In this document: one piece after another, positions 45,505 to 56,606 of the stretch | Layout of the letters: each line of letters begins with the position of its first letter | Numbering within the stretch: the stretch's first letter is position 1 | Assembly (NCBI RefSeq): GCF_027943255.1 | Contig: NC_072895.1 | Span: forward strand, 21,488,001 to 21,552,000 | Origin: Anastrepha obliqua | Taxonomy: Eukaryota; Arthropoda; Insecta; Diptera; Tephritidae | DNA: 64,000 bases | Direction: 5' to 3' | The notes under the pieces: generated by a model | Seen by the model: only the letters and a program-made list of their open reading frames with translations | Told to the model about the DNA's origin: nothing | Databases searched by the model: none | Position numbers and translations under genes: made by a program

Positions 45505-45892
45505 TATGTACAATGTTTTGCACAAATTATTATGAGGGAGTTTAGCACTGTGACCTGAAAGATCTGTTGTACTCCTTCGTGGATTCAGAGCATTTCTCTG
45601 AGTCCAACTTCCTCAAAAAATGTGGTATTTTACTGAATTTTATTTTCTTCTCTGGTAAAATATGTTTCCCAGCTGTTGTCTCGCTTATATGTAAGTATAT
45701 CAGTGCACATGTTTGGCGGTTTCATTTTAATACCTACAGGAGTTGCATTGGAGAGTATTCCCAGTTAGAATTTCTGTGATGATTCTAAAATTATTATTAT
45801 TTACTTCCATACAACATTTAAATTGGTTTGGATTAAAGCGATCTATCATTGATTTTGATAAACCCGTCGCCTCTTTCCTCACTATTTTTTTA
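45505..45892. other. Unassigned spacer
   Basis: AT-rich sequence between the Tc1-like element and the next dispersed repeat. No gene was recognised. Confidence 0.4.
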
Positions 45893-46020
45893 GTTGTTGT
45901 TGTAGCAGCGTAAACATTCCCCATACTTACATGCGGTGAATGCTGCTGGAGTGACAGTCCTTGGCCGGATATAAATCCGGGTCGTTTCGGTAACGTAGAA
46001 CCGACTGTCGTGGAAACGAC
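45893..46020 (+). repeat. Short dispersed repeat (GTT-tailed), copy 2
   Basis: Starts with GTTGTTGTTGTAGCAGCG and contains CATTCCCCATACTTACATGC, TGACAGTCCTTGGCCGGATA and CCGACTGTCGTGGAAACGAC. Same orientation as copies 3 and 4. Confidence 0.75.
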
Positions 46021-46830
46021 TATTTTTTTAGTAATTTTGTACCATGAAACCCATAGGATCTCTACATGATTGTTCGGGCCTAAGATATTCAGCTTATTAA
46101 GACTTTAAAGCACCAGCATGGATATAATTTGGAAAGAGTGAATTTCGAAGGGTTTTTCGACCAGCACTATACTCTGTTTAGATTTGAGAATTACCCTTGC
46201 GATTATCGCCGAGTTGGTTTTGACATGATGAAGATTATTTATTCGATATTATTGCTGTCATACTGCTACAACAAAAACAACCAAACACAAATAATTATAC
46301 ACGTACACATACGCATGACGTCAGCCGTGTCAAAATCGGAAAATAAGGTAACGGTTTTCGGAAGGTGCTACCTTCTGTATTGTATTCTCCTTGGATAATA
46401 TCACTAAATTACGTTGCAGACGACGTACATGCTCGCGCTCTTCCGTGGTAAAATAAAAATTGAGCTGTTAAATAGCGAATTGGCAGTTGAAGTTAAGACA
46501 GAGATGGCAAGAAATTCGGTAAGACAGATATATTTTAACAGTGAAATTCGTGATCTCCACTTGACATTTCCATTTCAACAGAGCTCTTTAAACATCAACT
46601 GTGAAGGGTGTAGATGTGGTATTCTGCTAAAAATATAATAGTAAATAAGCTAATCGGACTGGAAATACTCCGTTTTTAAATTTCCCTTTTCGTTTTTTAA
46701 TGTTGCCTCCACAAAGATTTCGTATCAATGAAAATGCAGCTGTCAAACCCCCAAAGTGACAGTTTATTGCATGCGATAAATCTCACGTCATAAGCTCTGC
46801 GATTTATCCCAAGAGATCTGCAATGAGCGG
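46021..46830. other. Unassigned stretch
   Basis: Two open frames (46129-46398 and 46414-46638) have no recognisable motif. Nothing further can be supported. Confidence 0.4.
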
Positions 46831-46963
46831 TTGTTGTTGTTGTTGTTGTAGAAGCATAAACATTCCCCATACTTACATACGGGGAATGCTGGTGGAGTGA
46901 CAATCCTTGGCCGGATATAAATCCGGGTCGTTTCGGTAACGTAGAACCGACTGTCGTGGGTAC
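46831..46963 (+). repeat. Short dispersed repeat (GTT-tailed), copy 3
   Basis: A longer GTT run at the start, then the same body as copy 2, over 90 percent alike by eye, less than 1 kb away in direct orientation. Confidence 0.75.
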
Positions 46964-49448
46964 GTGCGATGAGCGGTCTTCCTTTGCAATATATCGCATG
47001 CGATCTGCGGCGTCATATCGAAACAGGGCTGTCGCTTAATCTCTAACCGTCCTATAAGAAGTTTACACAGTTTTAATTTTTAGTTTATTTGTATCACCTT
47101 TCAATTTGTACCAACTTCGAATTATATATCACCTTATTCCAGCTGGAAAGCACCGGAAGCTCCTACTCAGATATGCATTTAAAGGTCTAAAAGAACTGCT
47201 TGATAAATAAGTTTACCATGAAATGCATTTCAATGATAACGGAGCATATTTAACTAAAATTATTATTTCAATGGCTTAACAATAATATATAATAATAATA
47301 ATGATATTAATTATAATAAAGATATAAAAAATTATATTAATTATAGTAAAAACAATAATAATAATATAGTAATAGTAATAATATTAATACTTGTAGCAAT
47401 AGTAAATATAATAATAATGAAAGTCATAATTATAATTTTATTCTTGCTCACAATTGTATCAAAAACTAAAATTGTTTCGTAGTACTATTTGAGAATTTTA
47501 AAAGTAGATTAGTTAACCCTGACACCAACGTGGCATTGGAAAGACGAAGCGAGGCATATCTTTCGTTCACGACGAGTTTCTCGTTCACTTTGTTCAAGTC
47601 TGTTGACGGATCAGCATAGACTTCATTGATTTCTCGATTCAGTTTATTTGAAAAGTAAGTTTTAATCTTGTAAGAAAAGTTGAAAAGTTAAAAAGTGAAG
47701 TGCAATCGAGTCAACAAGTGTAAATCTGAGTAAAGTGCCGAATATATTTGTTTATTAGTAAACAAAAAATAATTGTGCATTAGATATTGGATTTGCAACA
47801 TTTCTTTTGGAATTGTTGGAGAAGTGTGCGTCTGTGTGTAATAGGGTGACAAGGCAATAAAGAGAATTCATATGTTCCAAGTAGTGAGGAAAAGTGGTCT
47901 CGGAATTAAAAATTGGAAACACGTGGCGCTAGCGGCTCTACTTAGTACTTGTTTTAATTATTTGATTATAAATCTACCGTTAACCACGCCCTTATATATA
48001 AAGAAGATTATATATACGGTAATAATGACAAATATCTATCAGACATCCGATGCGCAAAGTAAAAAAAAAGAATTGCTTCTTAATCTATCATTGACTAAGT
48101 TGGAACTTCTCTGTACTGAAGTGGAGGAGTAGGGGATGCATTTTCTCTACTCGATAAACTTTTCAAAATGGCGACATCACGTTCCACATTGTGTTTGATA
48201 GGGTCTAGAAATATAATGAAATGCATTACAACTCCATATTTTCTTGACTACAAGTTTTAAAGTTTAATTACACTTACACTGAGATTAGTAAAAAGGTAAA
48301 AAGAAAGTAGCTATTTTAAAAAGCCGGTTTCAGGAAAATCTTAAAAGCTGTATATGACTAAATTTTCCAAGATGGCCGCCATTTAGTCAACCCACTCGGT
48401 TCGTTGTCGTGCCGGTTACTGGAAATTTCTTTATAGCCGAAGTTGTGACTGACCCGAACACGCGATTCTCGATTTAAAATTTTCCTATCTTCCACGCACT
48501 TTTGTCTTTTATTACTACTAAATAGCATAAACGCGAAAAATTACACACAGATGCGGGCAAATACCACTTGTATGATGGTGACACATATTATTTGCATTGA
48601 AGTGAGAATTAGTCTTATAGGTGTACATTTTTTTTTATTCGATTGCGTTTGACGAATACATGTTTTCTAGTCTTTTGTGATGACTTCTATCAGTTCTGCT
48701 ACTGAGTATCTTTGACGATAAAAAAAATACCAAATCCACTGATCAGTCTAGAAAACATGTATCATCCTCTATAGGTATCATTAGACCAATTTGCAAAGCT
48801 CTTAATTTAATTAAATAGTAATTTCTCTCTTGCATGTTTCTCTTCCATTTCGTTTTTTCTTATTTGCTTTTTCCCCACAAAGTGCAATTTTGGTTAATTG
48901 AGTACCAAACTGGCATGAAAAAGTTAACCTCAATTTCCTATGTATGCAAAAACATGTGTGCAACCACGTTGTCAGGTTGAGGTTATGTTTTCCAGCAAAA
49001 CGAAAGTTGTACGGCACGACGGGCTTTTTGTGTTCGTAACCGATGCTGACGCTTCATATTGTAGATTAATCGGCAAACAAATAGTTTGTTGTTGCTAACC
49101 TCAACCTGAAGTTGTGATCGCATTCAACTTATGTTTATCGTTTTTGAAGTTATTGAAGTTTTTTTTGTTTACGTTTGTTGAAAAGTAACATATTAAATTT
49201 GCAAATTGCGTTTAGAAAAGTTGTAAAGTCCTTATACAAATTCATAATATTTCTATTTATATATAATATTGCTAGTATGTTTGAGTAGTATCTAACAATA
49301 TTTGCTAACGAAATATGTTTTCCCCGTTTATTTTCTTCCTTCTCACCTGAAACCTGCTTATCATCCAATGAACCATCCAATACGTATGAATCATTCCACC
49401 ACCCCCCTCGATGTGTCATTTCTGTTGCACAGCTCTTAAGAAAAGAAA
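46964..49448 (+). promoter_or_regulatory. eEF1A promoter, 5' UTR and leader intron region
   Basis: The eEF1A start codon is preceded by a good acceptor (polypyrimidine, GCACAG, ending at about 49433), so a noncoding first exon lies upstream as in other insects. The segment 47515-47720, richer in GC and containing CATATCTTTCGTTCACGACG, is the best candidate for promoter and first exon. Possible donors include AGTGTAAAT near 47722. The intron would be about 1.7 kb. A small open frame at 47872-48132 inside it has no support. ATAAT low complexity fills 47280-47440. Confidence 0.45.
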
Positions 49449-50840
49449 ATGGGTAAGGAAAAGACTCATATTAACATTGTTGTCATCGGACACGTCGATT
49501 CCGGCAAGTCTACCACCACCGGTCACTTGATCTACAAGTGCGGTGGTATCGACAAGCGTACCATCGAGAAGTTCGAGAAGGAAGCTCAAGAAATGGGCAA
49601 GGGTTCTTTCAAGTACGCCTGGGTTTTGGATAAATTGAAGGCCGAACGTGAGCGTGGTATCACCATCGATATCGCCTTATGGAAGTTTGAGACTTCAAAA
49701 TACTACGTCACCATCATCGACGCCCCCGGCCACAGAGATTTCATCAAGAACATGATTACTGGTACCTCTCAAGCTGATTGCGCTGTGTTGATCGTTGCCG
49801 CCGGTACTGGTGAATTCGAAGCTGGTATCTCCAAAAACGGCCAGACTCGTGAGCACGCCCTGCTCGCTTTCACTCTTGGTGTGAAACAATTGATCGTTGG
49901 TGTCAACAAGATGGATTCGTCCGAGCCACCATACAGCGAGTCCCGTTATGAGGAAATCAAGAAGGAAGTGTCGTCTTACATCAAGAAGATTGGTTACAAT
50001 CCAGCTGCTGTTGCCTTCGTACCAATCTCTGGCTGGCACGGTGATAATATGTTGGAACCCTCCACCAACATGCCCTGGTTCAAGGGATGGAAGGTTGAAC
50101 GTAAGGATGGTAATGCTGACGGCAAGACCCTCATCGAAGCCCTCGATGCCATCCTTCCCCCAACTCGCCCAACCGACAAGGCCCTACGTCTGCCATTGCA
50201 GGATGTCTACAAAATTGGTGGTATCGGAACAGTACCCGTCGGTCGTGTCGAAACTGGTATATTGAAACCCGGTATGGTTGTCGTATTCGCTCCAGCGAAC
50301 ATCACCACTGAAGTAAAATCCGTTGAAATGCATCACGAAGCTTTAGCAGAGGCTGTACCCGGTGACAACGTTGGTTTCAACGTTAAGAACGTTTCCGTTA
50401 AGGAATTGCGTCGTGGTTACGTCGCTGGAGACTCAAAGGCGAACCCACCCAAGGGCGCTGCTGACTTCACCGCCCAGGTTATTGTGTTGAACCATCCTGG
50501 TCAAATTGCCAACGGTTACACTCCAGTGTTGGATTGCCACACCGCTCACATTGCCTGCAAGTTCGCTGAAATTAGGGAGAAGGTTGATCGTCGTTCTGGT
50601 AAGACAACCGAAGAGAATCCTAAGTTCATCAAGTCTGGTGATGCTGCCATCGTCACCTTGGTGCCCTCCAAGCCATTGTGCGTTGAATCTTTCCAGGAAT
50701 TCCCTCCATTGGGTCGTTTCGCTGTACGTGATATGAGACAGACTGTCGCTGTCGGTGTCATCAAGAGTGTGAACTTCAAGGATGCCTCCGGTGGTAAGGT
50801 TACCAAGGCCGCCGAAAAGGCCACAAAGGGCAAGAAGTAG
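49449..50840 (+). CDS. eEF1alpha1: Elongation factor 1-alpha (eEF1A)
   Basis: A single coding exon of 463 residues, the full family length. The protein brings aminoacyl-tRNA to the ribosome as a GTP complex. G-motifs are complete: GHVDSGKST (residues 14-22), [12 protein letters not shown] with G3 at 91-95, and NKMD (153-156). Domains 2 and 3 follow, ending in the lysine-rich tail [14 protein letters not shown]. Codon choice is strongly biased to C-ending and highly used codons (GTC, AAG, ACC), unlike the AT-ending neighbours, as expected for a highly expressed gene. The start codon is in strong context and the 5' UTR is interrupted by an intron. This is the fly eEF1A1 (Ef1alpha48D) type. Confidence 0.98.
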   Translation: MGKEKTHINIVVIGHVDSGKSTTTGHLIYKCGGIDKRTIEKFEKEAQEMGKGSFKYAWVLDKLKAERERGITIDIALWKFETSKYYVTIIDAPGHRDFIKNMITGTSQADCAVLIVAAGTGEFEAGISKNGQTREHALLAFTLGVKQLIVGVNKMDSSEPPYSESRYEEIKKEVSSYIKKIGYNPAAVAFVPISGWHGDNMLEPSTNMPWFKGWKVERKDGNADGKTLIEALDAILPPTRPTDKALRLPLQDVYKIGGIGTVPVGRVETGILKPGMVVVFAPANITTEVKSVEMHHEALAEAVPGDNVGFNVKNVSVKELRRGYVAGDSKANPPKGAADFTAQVIVLNHPGQIANGYTPVLDCHTAHIACKFAEIREKVDRRSGKTTEENPKFIKSGDAAIVTLVPSKPLCVESFQEFPPLGRFAVRDMRQTVAVGVIKSVNFKDASGGKVTKAAEKATKGKK

Positions 50841-51770
50841 CTGCGTTCTAAAGACGATAAAGATCAACTATTTAATATTAACATCAATAGCAACAACAAC
50901 AGCTTACTAAATTCCAACTACAGTAGTGACAGTAGACAAATCAACAGCAGCAAGAAAAGCGGAACAGTGTTCCAACTGAATCTAACATTAATGGTTAATC
51001 AAAAGTTCCATTGCTTCCATCGCAAAGAGTTTCGTAGGAAAAGAATGTGTGCATTTGGCGCTGTCTAAATACAATATGTACAGGAGGTGGCGAACATACA
51101 TTACGCACATAAATAAGCACACTGGCCATCCCGGAAAAGACGGCAGAAATACGAAACATCTTTTTAAGCAAAACAGCATTTGTATCTTTAATTTTATTAT
51201 TACTTTAATGTTTAATTATTTGTTGGAATTCATTCCATCTCTTCTCTGTAGAGTTTGAAGCACAAGACAACTTTTGCTTTTATATACATACGAACACTCA
51301 AACATAATATAAAAAGAACCACTATTTAAAAAAATTAAATCTAAAATTTTGTATTCTTTTTTATAAAGAAAAAAAAAACTTAAAAACTCGAATCGGATTG
51401 TATTATATTTATCACAGCGAAGGGAACTGGAATACTTGATTTCTGTAAATTTTAAGTTGGTTTCGTTCAGTTTTCAGTTGATTTCTTTCAAGTGGTTTTG
51501 TTTGGTTTGAGGATTGTTTCTTTTTCTTTTTAGTAGATGCTTATAATTTTTTAAATCAGCAGTGCATTTAATTTCGACGGTACCAATTTAATAATATATA
51601 CATTTTAACAGCAACTGAAAGTACAAAGTCAGTGAAGATACACGTTTTGTGTAGAACACGTTTACCAACAGTTTACAGCCACACACCACAAAACAGATGA
51701 AACACAGCCCGCCCGCTGAATATTGTAAACATTTATCAAACCATGTTCAATAAAGGTTAATATCCCACTT
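50841..51770 (+). other. 3' UTR of eEF1A
   Basis: Starts at the stop codon. CAACAACAACAG-type tracts occur near 50888. A good AATAAA is at 51749-51754; earlier weak signals could be used as well. Confidence 0.5.
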
Positions 51771-52393
51771 TGTTGGATGAGCTAGCAAACATTTATTTTT
51801 AGTATATAGCATAGGAGGAAATGGTAAAATTCATAACTTGTAATCCCTTGAAATTTAGTAGTAATTTTTATTATTATGAAAGGAGTTTTTGAAAGCTTAC
51901 ATCAAAGGTGAAAGAGTTTAAGTTTCAGCACATTTAAAAAGCAGTATAATAGCTTAACTGCTGTAAATTGATAAACTTGGATATAAGAAATTCTGCAAAG
52001 TGGACGTTTAAACTTGGTTTAACTGGTAAGTAGTTGGTGCGGTTCAAAATGTGTACGTTCGACATGAAATTCTGGTAACTTTGGCGAAAGTGTAACGTTC
52101 AATAAAAGCAGCCATTGTTACGCACCGAATCTATGGGATGATGGGATATTTAATAAAAAAAATAGAATAGTATTCAACTTGACCTCGAACAAGATTCGCC
52201 TTGGAACAATCACATTGTCACCGAAAATGTGGTGAATTCCACTGTTCCGTCTTTTTGCAAACATGTAAAAGGAATTTAAGCACTCCAAATATATTTTAAA
52301 GGTTGTTAGAAGTTTTTTCATAGCCGAAATCCCCTAACAACCAGGAAGTGTGGTCACTAATTGGCGACTAGATAACAGATACCTAGATATATA
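51771..52393. other. Unassigned stretch
   Basis: AT-rich with no gene. It ends in the TA target of the next element. Confidence 0.4.
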
Positions 52394-52927
52394 GGGTTGT
52401 TCAATAGGTGCGCTTCAACTTTTTTTCGATAGGGAGGGCGAACGACGCAATATTTTTTATTTTTCGCTTGTCATTTGTAAATTTCATTAGTATACATTTC
52501 ATCATGGAACGCTACACACTTGAGCAAATCGTGCAAATTTTTTATGAAAATAATCGTTCTGTTGCTGCTACTTTAAGAGCATTACGGCCATTTTACGGTC
52601 CATTTAACAAGTCGTCCCGTTTTGGGGTTATGTGAAGTCATTGGTCTACAGTAACAAGCCGGCGACGATTTGTGAGCTCAGAGCCAATATTGAACGCGAA
52701 ATTGCTGGAATTTCGGCCGATTTATGCAAAAGAGTGGTCGAAAATTGGGTTCAACGATTGGACTTCGTAAAACGTGCACGCGGTGGTCATGCAAAAGAAA
52801 TCGAATTTCATACTTAAATGTATATGTTCAAACTCGATAATAAAAAAAAAAATTAGTTAAAAAAGTCAAACCGTTTGTGTTTTATTCACAAAAGTTCAAA
52901 AGTTGAAGCGCTCTTACTGAAAAACCC
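52394..52927 (+). mobile_element. Internally deleted DD41D (rosa-like) element
   Basis: Imperfect inverted repeats of about 30 bp (GGGTTGTTCAATAGGTGCGC at the left; complement ending AGTGAAAAACCC-like at the right) next to TA. Inside, the transposase start (MERYTLEQIVQIFYENNRSV from 52504) is fused after a large deletion to its tail (SLVYSNKPATICELRANIER and RARGGHAKEIEFHT). All three catalytic aspartates are lost. The retained parts are nearly identical to the copy at 16836-17630. Confidence 0.85.
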
Positions 52928-52938
52928 ATACATACATA

Positions 52939-54248
52939 CTACTGTGGGCAAAAAGTAAGGTGAATTTATTTGTCAAACTTTTAGGGATTAAAATTTCGCT
53001 CTAGTTATTTTTTTCATGAGTTGACAGCACTGTTAACATCTGAGCCAACTTTCATGTGAATGTCATTATTAGTAATATATTTACGCTTGTGTTTACCAAA
53101 CGATCTAGAGTCCATTTTTCGATTTTTACAATGTCTGATTTGATTGAGCAGAGAAGTGCCATCAAATTTTGTTTGCGGAATGAAATTTCGGCTGCGGAAA
53201 CGTTTAGAATGTTGCAGAAGTCATTTGGTGATTCGACCATGTCGCAGAAAAATGTTTATAAGTGGTACAAAGACTTCAAAGAGGGTCGAGAACGTGTTGA
53301 TGACTTGGAGCGCTCCGGACGACCATCGACGTCAACAGATGACCAACACGTCAATAAAGTGAAGGAGTTAGTGCTCAAAAATCGTCGGTTGACTGTTAAA
53401 GACCTTACTGATATGATCGGAATATCAGAAGGATCTGTGAAAAGCATTTTGAAAGACCATTTGGGCCTACGAAAAGTCAAATCTCTTTTGGTACCGAAAA
53501 CTCTAAATTTCTTGGAAAAAAGTCGTCGCGTGGATGTGTGTGAAACAATGCTTTCAGACTATCAGGACAAGCTCAAAAGCATCATTACGGGAGATGAGAC
53601 TTGGATTTATGCTTACGACCCTGAAACAACTGACCAATCAAGCGAATATCGTGCTAAAGGCGAGGCCAGACCGAAAAGAGCACGTCAAAGTCGTACAAAA
53701 ATAAAGGTCATGATGACAGTTTTTTTCGATTTTCGTGGTGTGGTGCACTATGAATTCCTTCCACCTGGCCAAACTGTTAATACGGAATATCATTTGAGCG
53801 TTATGCGTCGTTTACGTGAAGCAATTCATCTAAAAAGACTAGAATTATGGGCCAACAACTCTTGGTTTTTGCATCACGATAATGCACCGTCTCACACTGC
53901 ACTCGTTCTGCGTGACCATTTCGCCAAAAATTCCACGCATATCGTTCCGCAGCCACCGTATTCGCCTGATTTGGCTCCGTGTGACTTCTGGCTATTCCCA
54001 AAACTCAAGAGACCACTCCGGGGAACGCATTTCGAGTCGATTGAGGAGTTAAAAGCTGAATCGGAGAAGGTGCTGATGGCTATACCGCAAACGGACTATT
54101 TGGCATGTTTCGGGGACTGGAAAAATCGTTGGCATAAGTGTATTTCATCGAGAGGGGATTATTTTGAAGGGGATGAAATTGATTTACAAGAATAAATAAA
54201 GAATTTTCATTTTACAACCAAATTCACCTTACTTTTTGCCCACAGTAG
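52939..54248 (+). mobile_element. Complete mariner element with intact gene
   Basis: Inverted repeats of 29 bp begin CTACTGTGGGCAAAAAGTAA and are perfect at both ends. They are flanked by TA (52937-52938 and 54249-54250). Total length is 1310 bp, the classical mariner size. It sits 11 bp from the end of the rosa-like element. Confidence 0.95.
53131..54195 (+). CDS. Mariner transposase, uninterrupted
   Basis: 354 residues from ATG 53131 (MSDLIEQRSAIKF), chosen because mariner transposases start here and the upstream in-frame codons lie in the 5' UTR. It recognises the inverted repeats and cuts and pastes the element at TA. Two helix-turn-helix units fill the N-terminal third (ending near the VDDLERSGRPSTSTDD linker). 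The DD34D catalytic core is complete: GDETWIYAYD, HHDNAPSHT and YSPDLAPCDFWLF, with 34 residues between the last two aspartates. The linker motif usually WVPHEL reads LVPKTL, as in some subfamilies. No stop or frameshift was found, so it may be active or only recently silenced. Confidence 0.93.
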   Translation: MSDLIEQRSAIKFCLRNEISAAETFRMLQKSFGDSTMSQKNVYKWYKDFKEGRERVDDLERSGRPSTSTDDQHVNKVKELVLKNRRLTVKDLTDMIGISEGSVKSILKDHLGLRKVKSLLVPKTLNFLEKSRRVDVCETMLSDYQDKLKSIITGDETWIYAYDPETTDQSSEYRAKGEARPKRARQSRTKIKVMMTVFFDFRGVVHYEFLPPGQTVNTEYHLSVMRRLREAIHLKRLELWANNSWFLHHDNAPSHTALVLRDHFAKNSTHIVPQPPYSPDLAPCDFWLFPKLKRPLRGTHFESIEELKAESEKVLMAIPQTDYLACFGDWKNRWHKCISSRGDYFEGDEIDLQE

Positions 54249-54294
54249 TATATAGAAATAAATATATATAAATATCATAAAATATATACATATA

Positions 54295-54480
54295 TAATTT
54301 CCGATTGCACCTTTTTTGGGTGTTTGGCCGAGCTCCTTCTCCTATTTGTGATAAGCGTCGTGGTGATCCACAAATGGAGAAACTTGCAATGTTATGCCGA
54401 CTCCGAATGGCAAAATATTTTTTCAGGGGAGCTTTCTCATGGCAGAAAAACAATTGGAGGTTTGCCATTGGCGTTTAAAC
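54295..54480. repeat. Short dispersed repeat (SINE-like), copy 2
   Basis: Shares TTTTGGGTGTTTGGCCGAGC, CCACAAATGGAG, GCCGACTCCGAATGGCA and GGTTTGCCATTG with 17640-17838. It begins about 45 bp after the intact mariner. Confidence 0.65.
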
Positions 54481-54567
54481 TATTATAATTAAGTGAAAAA
54501 TATTGGATGGAGCGTAAGTAGCGAATTAGGCAGTCCGTTTAATAACTAATATGAATTTCTTTCAAAG

Positions 54568-55570
54568 ATGGGTCGCGCGCAGCATAACACAGTTGCGGAG
54601 CGGGGGCTTGTCAATCTTCGAAAACAAAAAAAAAAAAAAATCGTACAAATTTATCGCTGAGTGATTTGCAGGGACCAAAACTTTTGTTGTAAATAGCCTT
54701 AAACACTAAACATTCTTAGAACGACCTGGTGGCAAAAATAAAACGATTTACACTACTGATGCCTTCTGCCAAAAGGGATCGTTTTAAGTCATCAAAGGCC
54801 GTTGCAACTGAAATCAACAATTTCGTATCAGCGAGAACTCTACGGCGTCGATTGTACAACATGAAGCTACCAGGCAGAATAGCTTCTAAAGTTCCTCTGT
54901 TAAAACAAGCAAATTTAAGGAAGAGAAACAGTTTTGCTAAACAGCACAAGTCATTGTGTAGACCAGAAAGTATGAAAAATGGTGTAACATACTTTGGAGC
55001 GTTGAAACAAAAATTAATTAATTTGTAAATGATGCTGGCCAAAATGTCTGCCGTCCTAAAAGGCTAGAGTCCTCACCGCGGTTAAAGGAATGAACAAAAA
55101 AAAAAAACAATTGTTATTGTTGCAGCACGAGCATTCCCCATACATACACAGGGAGTGACATGCTGCTGACGTGGCAGTCCTTGGCTAGATATCAATCAGG
55201 GTCGTTGTGGTAAAGAAGAATCGACTATTGTGGAAACGAAAAAATTAAAATTGGTCAAGCATGTTGGCGGTAACATAATGATTTGGGGATGTTTCTCTTG
55301 GTATGGATGATACTCTATTCGCCTCATAATCAATAAAATGGAAAAACTTATTTACAAGTTCATACTACAAGAAGTGATGCTATCATTTATGAAAAAAAAA
55401 ATCAAAGAATTATGGTATTTCACTTCCACAGGAACCTGCCGTAGGATTATCAATTGTTTTTTTTTTGTCGGGACAGACAAGCAAGTGCAGCACTCAGACA
55501 CAATTAAACTCATTGTACTGCACTGAAATTCTATGCCAAATCGATTACAAAAGTCATTGGCAATCATGGT
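54568..55570 (+). pseudogene. Tc1-like transposase remnant with repeat inserted
   Basis: Starts MGRAQHNTVAERGLVNLRKQ and continues after frameshifts with SARTLRRRLYNMKLPGRIAS and VPLLKQANLRKRNSFAKQHK. After a dispersed repeat (55111-55238) come AKHVGGNIMIWGCFSW and IRLINNKMEKLIYKF, a Tc1 core block. It stops before the last catalytic residue; the TTAA-flanked MITE follows within 25 bp. The family differs from the Tc1-like element at 43884. Confidence 0.8.
55111..55238 (+). repeat. Short dispersed repeat (GTT-tailed), copy 4
   Basis: Contains TTGTTATTGTTGCAGCACGA, CATTCCCCATACATACACAG and TGGCAGTCCTTGGCTAGATA. It is more diverged than the other copies. It sits inside the Tc1-like remnant after an A run. 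Confidence 0.7.
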
Positions 55571-55592
55571 GGACACAGTGGTCATTGATTAA

Positions 55593-56318
55593 GGGGTTAG
55601 GGGTAGTCAGAGGCCCGAAAAAATGATGATTTTCACGAATTTTTTTTTGCTACTTAATTAATTTATTTAACAAAAATAAAAACATAGCATAAAAACATCA
55701 TGTTTTAACTTGACTTCACCAAAATTTCAAAAAAAAAAATTAATAATTGCAAAAGTTATCGCTGTTTGTGTGAAGCCCGTTTCTCCAGAAGTCCCTTGCG
55801 GTGAACATCACAAGTCCTTGCAGATTCATCTAAAACCAATCGGACAAGAAAAATTAGTTTTATTAATAGATAATCTTGTGCCTGATCGAAGCTTTTTTTT
55901 TTTTTTCAAAATGAACAAAATGGCGGCCTCAGAAAATTTTTTCCAGATTTTAGAAAAAAAAACCAACAGTTAATTGTTAAAAAAAAAATCGAAATTTTTG
56001 AAAAAAAAAAAAAAATCCTTCGATCAGGCACCAGTTTTTTATGTTTTTCAAAAGCTGTATAAATTTTATTGAAATCTACGTAGCGGTTTTTAAGTTACAG
56101 TGTTCACCAGTTTGAAAAACATAGTTTTGAGAAAAACGCATTTAAAGTTTTGCTATCGGCTCCGGAGCGGCCGAGCGCCCTTTGTTAATTGTTGAATAAC
56201 TTGAAAAGTATTTGTCGGATTCACTTCAAATTTTTACACAATATTTTTAAAACATTATACTTTAAGAAAATGCAAAAAAAAAATCGATTTTTTGAAAATT
56301 CTGACTACCCCTAACCCC
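55593..56318. mobile_element. piggyBac-type MITE (TTAA-flanked), family 2
   Basis: Perfect inverted repeats GGGGTTAGGGGTAGTCAG (55593-55610 and 56301-56318) lie inside TTAA duplications (55589-55592 and 56319-56322). The 726-bp interior is A/T-run rich, includes GTGTGAAGCCCGTTTCTCC, and has no transposase. A fragment with CTGATTACCCCTAACC also occurs at about 62354-62369 beside the Helitron there. Confidence 0.88.
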
Positions 56319-56322
56319 TTAA

Positions 56323-56606
56323 ACTTCGATAATTTAAACAGCATTTTTAATAAAATCACTAAGTTCATTTTGTATTGTATCTATTTCTATTTCGTACCTA
56401 TTTTAATGATCACATGAATATTTCTATGAAATGAAATGAACTTTTCTATTGCTACTACTTAAAGTTTTAAAAGATCTTTGAATTATGATTTATATTTGTT
56501 ATGTTAATCTATGAAATAAAAACCACATAGAATTGAATATCTATTATTAATTTAAGAAGCTTGCATTTTTCACATGAACGTGGGGATACTTATTTTGCTG
56601 ACCATA
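56323..56606. other. AT-rich spacer
   Basis: No gene or repeat recognised. Confidence 0.4.

Noticed and set aside
47872..48132. 86-codon open frame upstream of eEF1A
   Set aside because: Sits in the probable leader intron; no family resemblance.
49695..50867. Long minus-strand open frames across eEF1A
   Set aside because: Shadows of a strongly codon-biased gene; no motif of their own.
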